Shown here in pieces: positions 1-6,252 of a stretch of 8,261 bases of DNA. Under the pieces are notes generated by a model. It searched no databases, had not been told where the DNA came from, and saw nothing but the letters and a program-made list of their open reading frames with translations. The stretch is from the NCBI GenBank assembly GCA_934646845.1, contig CAKUEV010000077.1:1-8261 (forward strand), written 5' to 3'. Position 1 is the stretch's first letter. The number at the start of each line of letters is the position of its first letter. Position numbers and translations under genes: made by a program. Source of the stretch: an uncultured Slackia sp. (GTDB taxonomy: Bacteria; Actinomycetota; Coriobacteriia; Coriobacteriales; Eggerthellaceae).

Positions 1-167
1 GCTTGCGACGGGCGTCGCGGCGTAAGCAGGGCAGCACCCCGATCGAGAACCTGTACTCCGCTGGCGAGTTCGGTTCCATCTGGAGCAATATGTACCAGGG
101 CACGGGCAATATCGGCGAGTGCGTCGTGTTCGGCCGTATCGCCGCCCGCAACGCCATGGCGAAATAG
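1..167 (+). CDS. FAD-dependent oxidoreductase (fumarate reductase/succinate dehydrogenase flavoprotein-like), C-terminal fragment
   Basis: Only the last 54 or so codons are in the window; the frame has full codons from position 3 and ends with TAG at 165-167. The tail contains NLYSAGEFGSIWSNMYQGTG followed by a NIGECVVFGRIAARNA-type end. This is the C-terminal FAD-domain signature (LYSAGE, then GGGN/GTGN and a 'FGR.A..NA' helix) of the fumarate-reductase/urocanate-reductase-like flavoprotein family, where it closes over the FAD. Members reduce small unsaturated acceptors or related substrates and are strongly expanded in Coriobacteriia. The substrate and any secretion signal or haem domain lie outside the window. 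The stretch before PIENLY is basic (RRASRRKQ) and seems a few residues shorter than usual for the family. A strong intrinsic terminator follows 60 bp after the stop, so this is the last gene of its transcript. Family call fairly sure; specific product unknown. Confidence 0.8.
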   Translation, partial: LRRASRRKQGSTPIENLYSAGEFGSIWSNMYQGTGNIGECVVFGRIAARNAMAK

Positions 168-227
168 TTTTCGCATCCCCTCCGACGCGAGACGCCACCC
201 CTCCCTTGGGCGCCTTGCCATTTTATC

Positions 228-270
228 AGCGGCTCCTTCTCGCTCTATGCGGTGTGAAGGAGCCGCTTTT
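228..270 (+). terminator. Intrinsic terminator of the plus-strand flavoprotein gene
   Basis: A perfect 12-bp stem (228-239 paired with 256-267, AGCGGCTCCTTC against GAAGGAGCCGCT) with a 16-nt loop is followed directly by TTTT at 267-270 and then a T-rich CTGTTGTTT. It lies 60 bp beyond the stop at 165-167. In the minus direction the hairpin is followed by GATAAAAT rather than a T-run, so it should work mainly on plus-strand transcription. Confidence 0.88.
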
Positions 271-330
271 CTGTTGTTTGGCCCAAAAAAGCGAGAGGGT
301 GGAAGGCAGGGCATAGCGTGGATTGATGTT

Positions 331-370
331 CGAAAAGATAAAAACCAAGAGGAAAAGATAAAACCCAAGA
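331..370. repeat. Tandem duplication of a 20-bp A-rich (minus: U-rich) unit
   Basis: Two adjacent 20-bp units, CGAAAAGATAAAAACCAAGA (331-350) and GGAAAAGATAAAACCCAAGA (351-370), agree at 18 of 20 positions. The second unit overlaps the outer base pairs of the long inverted repeat at 369-434. On the minus strand both units read as a T-rich tract directly after that hairpin, so the duplication supplies two successive U-tracts to the putative suf terminator. Confidence 0.85.
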
Positions 371-434
371 GGGGGCCTAATTCTCATTCCGGAACGCCTG
401 GAACGTTGTGAAGGAATGAGAATTAGGCCCCCTC
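369..434 (-). terminator. Perfect 22-bp inverted repeat, probable terminator of the suf operon
   Basis: Positions 369-390 pair without mismatch with 413-434, a 22-bp stem around a 22-nt loop. The loop itself holds AACG (393-396) and CGTT (404-407), which can form a small inner helix. On the minus strand the hairpin begins about 30 nt after the sufU stop codon and is followed by TTGGGTTTTATCTTTTCC, a moderately U-rich tract. On the plus strand it is followed by GGTAGGTCG, with no T-run. It is therefore read as a minus-strand intrinsic terminator. The stem is unusually long and perfect, so a dispersed repeat or an mRNA 3'-end stabilising element is also possible. Confidence 0.75.
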
Positions 435-464
435 GGTAGGTCGAACGAACTTCGAAGAAAGCAA

Positions 465-920
465 CTATTCGGTGGTCGCAGGAGCTGCGTCGGCATTTTC
501 GCGCAGCATGCCATCGAGGGTGCGCCAAGCGAGTTCAGCGCACTTCACGCGTGCAGGCATGTGGGAAATGTCCTGCAGCTGGGCGGCTTCATCGAGGTCG
601 ATTTTGTCTTGCTCGGTGAGTTCCTTGCCTTTAATCATGTCAATGAACAGCTGCGAGAGACGCAGCGCCTCTTCGACGGTCTCGCCAGTGATCACGTCGG
701 CCATCATGTCGGCGGAAGCCTGGCTCACGGCGCAGCCATGGCCGGTGAAGGCCGCTTCCTCAATCACGTCGTCCTCGACGCGCAACGACAGCGTGAGCTC
801 GTCGCCGCAGCTCGGGTTGATGCCTTCGTGCGTATGCGTGGCGCCATCCATCTCGTATTTGTAATCGGGGTGGGCGTTGTGGTCCATCAACGCCGTGGTG
901 TAGATTCCGCTATTCGCCAT
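465..920 (-). CDS. sufU: SufU, zinc-dependent sulfurtransferase for Fe-S cluster assembly
   Basis: 151 aa. Accepts persulfide sulfur from SufS and passes it to the SufBCD scaffold; it does the job SufE does in Enterobacteria. The family residues are present: C38 and D40 in NPSCGD, C63 in GHGCAVSQAS, and C127 in ARVKCAELAW. These correspond to the three Cys and the Asp that bind zinc in SufU. An insertion between C63 and C127 relative to IscU, typical of SufU, also fits. The ATG at 920 overlaps the end of sufS by 11 bp and has TGGAG (929-933) 8 nt upstream, inside sufS, which supports this start. Last gene of the operon; the hairpin at 369-434 follows. The N-terminal 20 residues and the Ala/Thr-rich tail look unstructured. 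Very unlikely to be IscU, given the SUF context and the spacing. Confidence 0.95.
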   Translation of the reverse strand: MANSGIYTTALMDHNAHPDYKYEMDGATHTHEGINPSCGDELTLSLRVEDDVIEEAAFTGHGCAVSQASADMMADVITGETVEEALRLSQLFIDMIKGKELTEQDKIDLDEAAQLQDISHMPARVKCAELAWRTLDGMLRENADAAPATTE

Positions 921-2238
921 GGAACATGCTCCAAACTCGATTCAGGCCAGCCACTAGCTTGTCGACATCGCCCTTGTCGTTATAGAAGGCGAGCGATGCG
1001 CGGCAGCAGGCGAGGTTTTCAACGCCAAGCCAGGTGAGGAGCGGCTGGGCACAATGGTGGCCGGCGCGAATGGCGACCTGATCCATGTCGAGGATGCTCG
1101 CCACATCGTGCGGGTGAATGCCATTCACGTTGAAGCTCACGACGCCATGATGCATGTTCGCATCGGGGTGGCCGATGATGGTGATGAAGTCGAGCTTGCC
1201 GAGCTCCTCCATGCAATAGGCCACAAGCGCCTTCTCGCGGGCTTCGATAACGTCGATGCCTACCGATTCCACGTAAGCCACGGCTGCAGCGGTGGCGTAG
1301 ATGCCTGCTGCGTCCTGCGTGCCGGCCTCGAACTTCTCGGGCACAGGCGCCCAGGTGGCGTCCTGCTCGGTCACGTTGTCGATCATCTCGCCGCCAGTAA
1401 GGAAGGGCGGCATGGCATTGAGCAGCTCATCTTTGCCCCACAGCACGCCCATGCCGAAGGGGCCGAAGAGCTTGTGCGCCGAGAACGCCAGGAAGTCGCA
1501 ACCGATTTCAGTGACATCGACCTTCACGTGCGGCACGGACTGAGCGCCGTCGACCACGAAGTAGCCGCCCTGCTCATGCACACGGCGACCGAGTTCTTCG
1601 ACGGGGTTTTCGATGCCCAAAACGTTAGACACGTGCACGCACGAGAGAATCTTCGTTTTCGGGCCGATTTTCGCGTCCATTTCCTTGGGCGTGATAATGC
1701 CGTTCTCGTCGGGGTAGAGGTACACGAGCTTCGCGCCCGCCGCGCGGCAGGCCTGCTGCCACGGGATGAGGTTCGAGTGATGCTCCATGATGGTGATGCA
1801 TACCTCGTCGCCCGGTTCGAGCACCGTTGGCGCGAACGCCTTGGCGACGATGTTGAGCGCCTCGCTCGCATTACGGCACATCACGACATCTTGGGCCTTG
1901 GGGGCGCCAATGAATTTCGCGACGCGGTTGCGTGCCACATCGATCGCTTCCGTTGCTTCAACAGACAGGCGGTAAAGGCCGCGCAGTGCGTTCGCGTTCA
2001 TTTCCTCATAGAAGCGGCGCTGGGCGTCGAGCACGGTTTTCGGGCGCTGCGCGGTTGCGGCGCTGTCGAGGAACGCGAGGTCGGGATGATTGGCGAGCAG
2101 CGGGAAGTCGCGCTTGTAGGGGTTTTCGGCGATGTTGGCCGCGCACACGATGTCGGGGGCGGTGGCCGAAGTCGCCGCGGCGTGGGCGGCATCGGCGATG
2201 GCGCAGGCGCTCGCGGCGGTGTTGGTGGTTTCAGTCAT
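910..2238 (-). CDS. sufS: SufS, group II cysteine desulfurase (PLP)
   Basis: 442 aa. A cytosolic aminotransferase-fold class V enzyme that converts L-cysteine to alanine and an enzyme-bound persulfide, the sulfur source for SufU. Visible: FLDSAATAQRP near residues 57-66, MEHHSN (151-156) that stacks on the cofactor, VVDGAQSVPH (228-237), the Schiff-base lysine K256 in SAHKLFGP, TGGEMI (281-286), and catalytic C396 in RAGHHCAQP. C396 sits in the short loop of the group II (SufS/CsdA) type rather than the long NifS/IscS loop. The frame stays open upstream to 2652, but that part lies antisense-free inside sufD and encodes Arg/His-rich nonsense; ATG at 2238, 17 bp after the sufD stop and preceded by GAGG, is the sensible start. 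Against the family's usual length of about 406 there is an Ala-rich N-terminal extension of about 37 residues. Overlaps sufU by 11 bp. Confidence 0.96.
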   Translation of the reverse strand: MTETTNTAASACAIADAAHAAATSATAPDIVCAANIAENPYKRDFPLLANHPDLAFLDSAATAQRPKTVLDAQRRFYEEMNANALRGLYRLSVEATEAIDVARNRVAKFIGAPKAQDVVMCRNASEALNIVAKAFAPTVLEPGDEVCITIMEHHSNLIPWQQACRAAGAKLVYLYPDENGIITPKEMDAKIGPKTKILSCVHVSNVLGIENPVEELGRRVHEQGGYFVVDGAQSVPHVKVDVTEIGCDFLAFSAHKLFGPFGMGVLWGKDELLNAMPPFLTGGEMIDNVTEQDATWAPVPEKFEAGTQDAAGIYATAAAVAYVESVGIDVIEAREKALVAYCMEELGKLDFITIIGHPDANMHHGVVSFNVNGIHPHDVASILDMDQVAIRAGHHCAQPLLTWLGVENLACCRASLAFYNDKGDVDKLVAGLNRVWSMFHGE

Positions 2239-2255
2239 AAGCGTGAGCCTCGAAT

Positions 2256-3488
2256 CTATTCGGCTTCGTCGAATTGGGCGGGAACGCCAATTTCGGCTGC
2301 GAGTTTCGCAATCGCCTGGCGTGTGTAGGCGTCGGGCGTGGTAATCGCAGCATCTTCGAACGTGGCGGTGGCGAACAGGCGCTCGGCGGCTTCTTGCGAA
2401 ATGCCGCGGCTCATGAGGTAGTTGAGCTGCTCGGGGCGCATGTGGCCAATGGTGGCGCCGTGGTTGCCCGCGACGTCGTCTTCGCTGCACAGAATGATGG
2501 GAATCGATTTGTTCTTCACGCGCTCGTCGGCGAGGATGACCGATTCGGTTTCGGTGCCTTCCGCTCCTGCGCAGCCGCATGCCAAATCGATGGTGCCGCG
2601 AAGAATCTTCGTGCACTCGTCGGTGAGCACGCCCTGGGCGTCCATGAGACACGTGGTTTTCTCGCCGCGGTGGCGCAGCAGGTAGTTGAAGTCGAGCGCT
2701 TCTTCGCCATGGCCCACATAGCGCGTGGTCACGTGCACGTCGGAACGCTTGCCCGACAGGTTGCCGGCCAGGCCCACGAACGATTTGCCCGCGCCGAGCA
2801 CGGTGTGGCGAACGGTGATGCGCGCGTCGTCGTTGAGGAACAGCGCGGTGTCGTCCATGGTGGTAAAGCCGTCGTTGGCGGCATGCACGGTTTGGATGTC
2901 CACGTGCGCGTCGGCGTCGGCGAATACGCCGAGCGTGGAGCCGATGACGCCTTCGCCCGCCTCAGGGGAGTCGAAGCACACGAGTACCTGGGCGCTTGCG
3001 CCTTCTTCGACGACCACGTCGAGGGAGGCGACGCTTGCGGCGGCATTTTTGCCATGCGCGTGCACGACGATGGGCTCGGCAAGCGTGGTGCCTGCGGGAA
3101 CGCGCACGGCACGCGTTTTGGCTGCGTGAGCGGCGAGCCATTCGCCCGCGACGCGGCCCATGCCGTGTTCGAAGGCCTGAGGCACTTCGCGCGTGACGGG
3201 CGACGTTGCGGCCAGGTCGAGGTTTACCTCGCCACCGTTGAGAATCTCGGCGTCAGGCTGGGTGTTATTCTGGGTTTTCGCCTGTTCGGGACGCATGGCC
3301 CACGCGGCAAGCGCTGCGGTGGCAAATGCGCCGAACTCGGCTTCTTGCGCGCCTTCGGGCATGCAAATCTCGATACCGTCGGCAATGGAGTCGATAACGT
3401 CGACTTCCGCTTCGTTCATATCCAAACGATGCCAGGTGGGGGAGATGAGCGCGTTGGCGCGCAGGGTCGTCGTAGTGGTTTCGACCAT
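2256..3488 (-). CDS. sufD: SufD, Fe-S scaffold subunit (SufB paralogue)
   Basis: 410 aa. Forms the SufBC2D scaffold with SufB and SufC and helps in iron acquisition and cluster formation. The C-terminal SUF-FeS domain is clear: a right-handed beta-helix region (about 130-330), then SIPIILCSEDDVAGNHGAT (about 328-346) and the helical end with LNYLMSRGISQEAAERL. H343 in the NHGAT motif matches the conserved SufD His at the SufB-SufD interface. The Cys two residues before that His in E. coli SufD is Gly here (G341), as I recall is also the case, with small residues, in Firmicutes SufD. The N-terminal half is variable and Ala-rich, as expected for SufD. Its ATG overlaps the sufB stop by one base (TAATG), and GGAAGGGG lies just upstream, implying translational coupling. 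Between sufB and sufS in the operon. Confidence 0.93.
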   Translation of the reverse strand: MVETTTTTLRANALISPTWHRLDMNEAEVDVIDSIADGIEICMPEGAQEAEFGAFATAALAAWAMRPEQAKTQNNTQPDAEILNGGEVNLDLAATSPVTREVPQAFEHGMGRVAGEWLAAHAAKTRAVRVPAGTTLAEPIVVHAHGKNAAASVASLDVVVEEGASAQVLVCFDSPEAGEGVIGSTLGVFADADAHVDIQTVHAANDGFTTMDDTALFLNDDARITVRHTVLGAGKSFVGLAGNLSGKRSDVHVTTRYVGHGEEALDFNYLLRHRGEKTTCLMDAQGVLTDECTKILRGTIDLACGCAGAEGTETESVILADERVKNKSIPIILCSEDDVAGNHGATIGHMRPEQLNYLMSRGISQEAAERLFATATFEDAAITTPDAYTRQAIAKLAAEIGVPAQFDEAE

Positions 3489-4900
3489 TATCCAATCGCC
3501 CCTTCCATTTCGAGTTTGATGAGGTTGTTCATTTCGACCGCGTATTCGAGCGGCAGTTCTTTGCTCACGGGGTCAGCAAAGCCGTTGACGACCATGGTGC
3601 GCGCTTCTTCTTCGGAAATGCCGCGGCTCATGAGGTAGAACACGGTGTCGTCGGAGATGCGGCCGATGGTGGCCTCGTGGCCTACGTCGACGTTCTTGCA
3701 GCGAATGTCCATTGCGGGAATGGTGTCGGAGCGGCTGTCGGCGTCGAGCATGAGCGACTGGCAGCTTACCGACGCGGCGGAGTTTTCGGCCTTTTCGGTT
3801 GCCACGACGCTCGAGCGGAACGTGGACACGCCGCCGCCCTTCGAGATCGATTTCGTCTCAATAGCGGCGCTCGTGTCGGGCGCGGCGAGCACGACCTTGC
3901 AGCCGGTGTCGAGGTTTTGGCCCTGGCCGGCGAACGTGATGCCCGTGAACGTGCACGTTGACTTGCGGCCGGAAAGAATGGACATGGGGTAGAGGTAGCC
4001 TACATGGCTGCCGAAGCTGCCCGAAACCCATTCGATCGATCCGCCTTCATCGCACACGGAGCGCTTGGTGTTCAGGTTGTACATGTTCTTCGACCAGTTC
4101 TCGATGGTCGAATAACGCAGGTGTGCGTTCTTGCCGACGAACAGCTCAACGGCGCCCGCGTGCAGGTTCGCCACGTTGTATTTCGGGGCCGAGCAGCCTT
4201 CGATGAAGTGCAAATCGGCGCCGTCTTCCACAATGATGAGCGTGTGCTCGAACTGGCCTGCGCCCTTTGCATTCAGGCGGAAGTAGCTCTGCAGCGGGAA
4301 GTCGAGCTTGGTGTCTTTCGGCACATAGACGAAGCTGCCGCCCGACCACACGGCGCCATGGAGCGCTGCGAATTTATGGTCGGTGGGCGGAATGAGCGTC
4401 ATGAACTTCTCGCGAATGAGCGGTTCCCACTTGGGGTCGTGCAAGGCTTCTTCAATGCCCGAATACACGATGCCCATCTTCGAGGCGGTGTCTTGCATGT
4501 TGTGATACACGAGCTCGGAGTCGTACTGGGCACCGACGCCTGCGAGGTATGCGCGCTCGGCCTGCGGAATGCCCAAGCGGTCGAACGTGTTCTTCACGTC
4601 GTCGGGCAGGCTTTCCCAGTCGCTCTTCTGATCGGTATTGGGCTTGACGTAGGTGACGATGTTGTCCATGTCCAAGCCCGCGATGGACGGACCCCAATCG
4701 GGGGCTGTCATGCTCTTGTAGATTTCGAGCGACTTCAGGCGAAACTCGAGCATCCATTCGGGCTCGTCTTTCTTTGCGGAAATCTCGCGCACGATTTCGG
4801 GCGTGAGGCCTGCGTCGAGGCGCTCGAAGCCCTCTTCTCCGTAGCGGAAGTCGTAGAGGCTGCGGTCGATGTCCGCAACTTCAGAATGTTGCTTTGCCAT
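3488..4900 (-). CDS. sufB: SufB, core Fe-S cluster scaffold protein
   Basis: 470 aa, about the size of Gram-positive SufB. It is the main scaffold on which sulfur from SufU and iron are assembled. Diagnostic segments in order: WMLEFRLKSLEIY (49-61), SGGSFVYVPK (186-195), FIEGCSAP with C236, YSTIENW (263-269), DTGCKVV (331-337), the proposed sulfur-acceptor C401 in DIRCKN, E409 in GHEATIG, and FYLMSRGISEEEAR (421-434). C236, C401 and E409 correspond to functional residues described for E. coli SufB (C254, C405, E434). The ATG at 4900 follows sufC by 15 bp and is preceded by GGAGG 6 nt upstream, a strong ribosome binding site. The stop shares a base with the sufD ATG. Nothing looks truncated. 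Confidence 0.97.
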   Translation of the reverse strand: MAKQHSEVADIDRSLYDFRYGEEGFERLDAGLTPEIVREISAKKDEPEWMLEFRLKSLEIYKSMTAPDWGPSIAGLDMDNIVTYVKPNTDQKSDWESLPDDVKNTFDRLGIPQAERAYLAGVGAQYDSELVYHNMQDTASKMGIVYSGIEEALHDPKWEPLIREKFMTLIPPTDHKFAALHGAVWSGGSFVYVPKDTKLDFPLQSYFRLNAKGAGQFEHTLIIVEDGADLHFIEGCSAPKYNVANLHAGAVELFVGKNAHLRYSTIENWSKNMYNLNTKRSVCDEGGSIEWVSGSFGSHVGYLYPMSILSGRKSTCTFTGITFAGQGQNLDTGCKVVLAAPDTSAAIETKSISKGGGVSTFRSSVVATEKAENSAASVSCQSLMLDADSRSDTIPAMDIRCKNVDVGHEATIGRISDDTVFYLMSRGISEEEARTMVVNGFADPVSKELPLEYAVEMNNLIKLEMEGAIG

Positions 4901-4915
4901 AGTGAGCCTCCGCCT

Positions 4916-5695
4916 TTACGCTTGCGCGGCCTGGGCGGCTTGCTCGAACTGTTCGAAGCCTTCCGTGTCGATTTTCTCGATGAGCGAGGCGGGGCCTTCG
5001 TGCACCATGCGGCCCTTCACCATGACATGCACGCGATCGACGTCGACGCGCTCAAGAATGCGCGTGTTGTGCGTGATGATGATGAGCGTGCCGTCGCAGG
5101 TGCGGCGGTATGCGTCGATGCCGCGCGAAACGACGGAAAGGGCGTCGACGTCGAGGCCCGAGTCGGTTTCGTCCAGAATGGCCAGCTTCGGCTTGAGCAG
5201 CAGCAGCTGCAGCATTTCGAGCTTCTTCTTTTCGCCGCCCGAGAAGCCTACGCCCAGCTCGCGGTCGAGGTAGGCGGGGTCGAAGTCGAGTTCTTCGCAC
5301 AGCTCTTGGGTGTGCTTGCGGAACTGTTTGCCCTTAAGGTTCAGGCCCTCGCGGCCGGCGGCGGCTGCGCGCAGGAAGCTCGACAGCGGAACGCCGGGGA
5401 TTTCGACGGGAGCCTGGAAGCTCAAGAACATGCCTGCATGGCTGCGCTTGTCGGGCGAAAGCGCGGTAACGTCCTGACCGTTGAACACGATGGAGCCAGC
5501 GGTCACGTTGTACGTGGGATCGCCCATCACGACATGGCCGAGGGTAGATTTGCCGGCGCCGTTAGGGCCCATGAGCACGTGAGTTTCGCCTTGAGCGACG
5601 CTCAGGTCGATGCCGTGCAGGATCTCCTTCTCGTCGACCGACGCGGTAAGGCCGCTGACGCGCAGCAGCTCTCCCGTTGAGGTTTCTAATGCCAT
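4916..5695 (-). CDS. sufC: SufC, ABC-type ATPase of the SUF system
   Basis: 259 aa. Cytosolic ABC ATPase that drives conformational change in the SufBCD scaffold. Motifs: Walker A GPNGAGKST (43-51), Q-loop Q94 in LSFQAP, signature FSGGEKKK (151-158), which is the SufC form, Walker B LAILDETDSGLD (171-182), and H-loop H209 in ITHN. Length fits the family (about 250). The frame is open up to 5800, but the extra residues have no family counterpart. ATG at 5695 begins the aligned domain and has GAGAAAGG 8 nt upstream, so it is taken as the start. First gene of the operon; sufB follows after 15 bp. The Gln/Ala-rich C-terminal tail (FEQAAQAAQA) is a small peculiarity. No SufR or Rrf2-type regulator gene lies in front of it. 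Confidence 0.97.
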   Translation of the reverse strand: MALETSTGELLRVSGLTASVDEKEILHGIDLSVAQGETHVLMGPNGAGKSTLGHVVMGDPTYNVTAGSIVFNGQDVTALSPDKRSHAGMFLSFQAPVEIPGVPLSSFLRAAAAGREGLNLKGKQFRKHTQELCEELDFDPAYLDRELGVGFSGGEKKKLEMLQLLLLKPKLAILDETDSGLDVDALSVVSRGIDAYRRTCDGTLIIITHNTRILERVDVDRVHVMVKGRMVHEGPASLIEKIDTEGFEQFEQAAQAAQA

Positions 5696-5703
5696 GGCAA
5701 TTG

Positions 5704-5711
5704 CCTTTCTC
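5704..5711 (-). promoter_or_regulatory. Ribosome binding site deciding the sufC start
   Basis: On the minus strand GAGAAAGG lies 8 nt before ATG at 5695. It supports that ATG over the upstream in-frame ATGs (the furthest at 5800), none of which adds a conserved segment. A TATATATAAG sequence (5711-5720) directly precedes it. It could serve as a proximal -10, but that would leave a leader of only about 12 nt, so it is not called as a promoter. Confidence 0.6.
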
Positions 5712-5806
5712 TTATATATACCCCTTTTGAATACAAGAGTTGTTGGCAGGCGACGCTGCATGGCGCCTTCGTCTTCGGATTCGGGCGCCCGCGCGTGCAA
5801 GCCTAT

Positions 5807-5844
5807 TAAACCAACCTATGTAACGGGATTAAGATAAACCAACC
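5807..5844. repeat. Direct repeat pair at the candidate suf promoter, possible operator
   Basis: TAAACCAACC occurs exactly at 5807-5816 and again at 5835-5844, 28 bp apart start to start (minus strand GGTTGGTTTA). The upstream copy (5835-5844) lies in the spacer of the candidate suf promoter and touches its -10. The other lies just downstream of the predicted start of transcription. This layout would suit a repressor, but no regulator family is recognised from the motif. Confidence 0.45.
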
Positions 5845-5859
5845 AGGCACCTCATTCAA
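5831..5859 (-). promoter_or_regulatory. Candidate sigma-70 promoter of the suf operon
   Basis: Minus strand TTGAAT (5859-5854) and TATCTT (5836-5831) are separated by exactly 17 bp; each matches the -35 and -10 consensus at 4 of 6 positions. Transcription would start near 5824 and give a leader of about 129 nt before sufC. That leader contains two GGCGCC palindromes (5762-5767 and 5784-5789) that can pair with each other around a 16-nt loop. Found by eye; other starts are possible. Confidence 0.4.
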
Positions 5860-5941
5860 GGCGAATTATCCTTCCATGGGACGAATCGGCACGAAGAGTC
5901 CTTATGAGGTTGTTGAAAGGGCGATTGCCGGGGCGGCGAAG

Positions 5942-5972
5942 GGTTGCTGGGGTGGCGCGGTTGCTGGGGTGG
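5942..5972 (+). repeat. Two copies of a 14-bp G-rich direct repeat
   Basis: GGTTGCTGGGGTGG occurs at 5942-5955 and 5959-5972, a 17-bp period. Together with GGGG at 5930-5933 and GGG at 5941-5943 and 5971-5973, it gives several G-runs in about 45 nt. It lies in the intergenic region, 340-370 bp before the glycosyltransferase start. Function unknown. Confidence 0.8.
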
Positions 5973-6246
5973 GCACACGTGAAGGCGTCGGTTGGTTCGC
6001 TGCGGCGCGGGCGTTGGGCTAGGGGGCGGTTGCTTTGTTTTGTCGTCGTGGTTCGTTCGGCTTGGTATCTGCGCCTATTGGCGCTTTTGCCGAGCGCGGC
6101 TGTTCCCCCCTGCCTTCGTGCGGTGCTGTGTAGCGCCATATTGCCGTACGGCGTTCCCGCTCTTTCGTCCTTACGCTTGGTTTACGTTCGCGCAACGGTT
6201 TTCTGCTTATTGGCGGCGCGCTCGATGCTTCTTCTTTTTAAACGGC

Positions 6247-6252
6247 TATACT
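6247..6252 (+). promoter_or_regulatory. Candidate -10 element for the glycosyltransferase operon
   Basis: TATACT (5 of 6 to consensus) lies 58 bp before the ATG at 6310. No convincing -35 is seen 16-18 bp upstream (around GATGCT, 6224-6229), so the promoter may need an activator or another sigma factor. AAACGGCTA occurs as a direct repeat at 6240-6248, overlapping this -10, and at 6267-6275 in the would-be 5' leader. Confidence 0.35.

Noticed and set aside
331..434. CRISPR array or mobile-element end
   Set aside because: There are only two adjacent units with no spacers, and one inverted repeat with no transposase or target-site duplication nearby.
119..528. Short frames at 119-316 (plus) and 226-528 (minus) in the convergent gap
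   Set aside because: They run through the terminator hairpins and overlap the ends of the flanking real genes; the predicted peptides have no recognisable feature.
2239..2652. Upstream extension of the sufS frame into sufD
   Set aside because: The extra residues are Arg/His-rich and lie within sufD, whose own frame is clearly coding; ATG at 2238 has a suitable site just after the sufD stop.
4004..5680. Long plus-strand open frame (558 codons) opposite sufB/sufC, with similar ones at 1054-2328 and 2274-3638
   Set aside because: These lie antisense to genes with full family motifs. They encode His/Arg/Val-rich sequence with no recognisable domain and are the usual mirror frames of GC-rich coding DNA.
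5696..5800. Upstream extension of sufC to an ATG at 5800
   Set aside because: It would add 35 residues not seen in SufC proteins, whereas ATG at 5695 has a good ribosome binding site and starts at the normal domain boundary.
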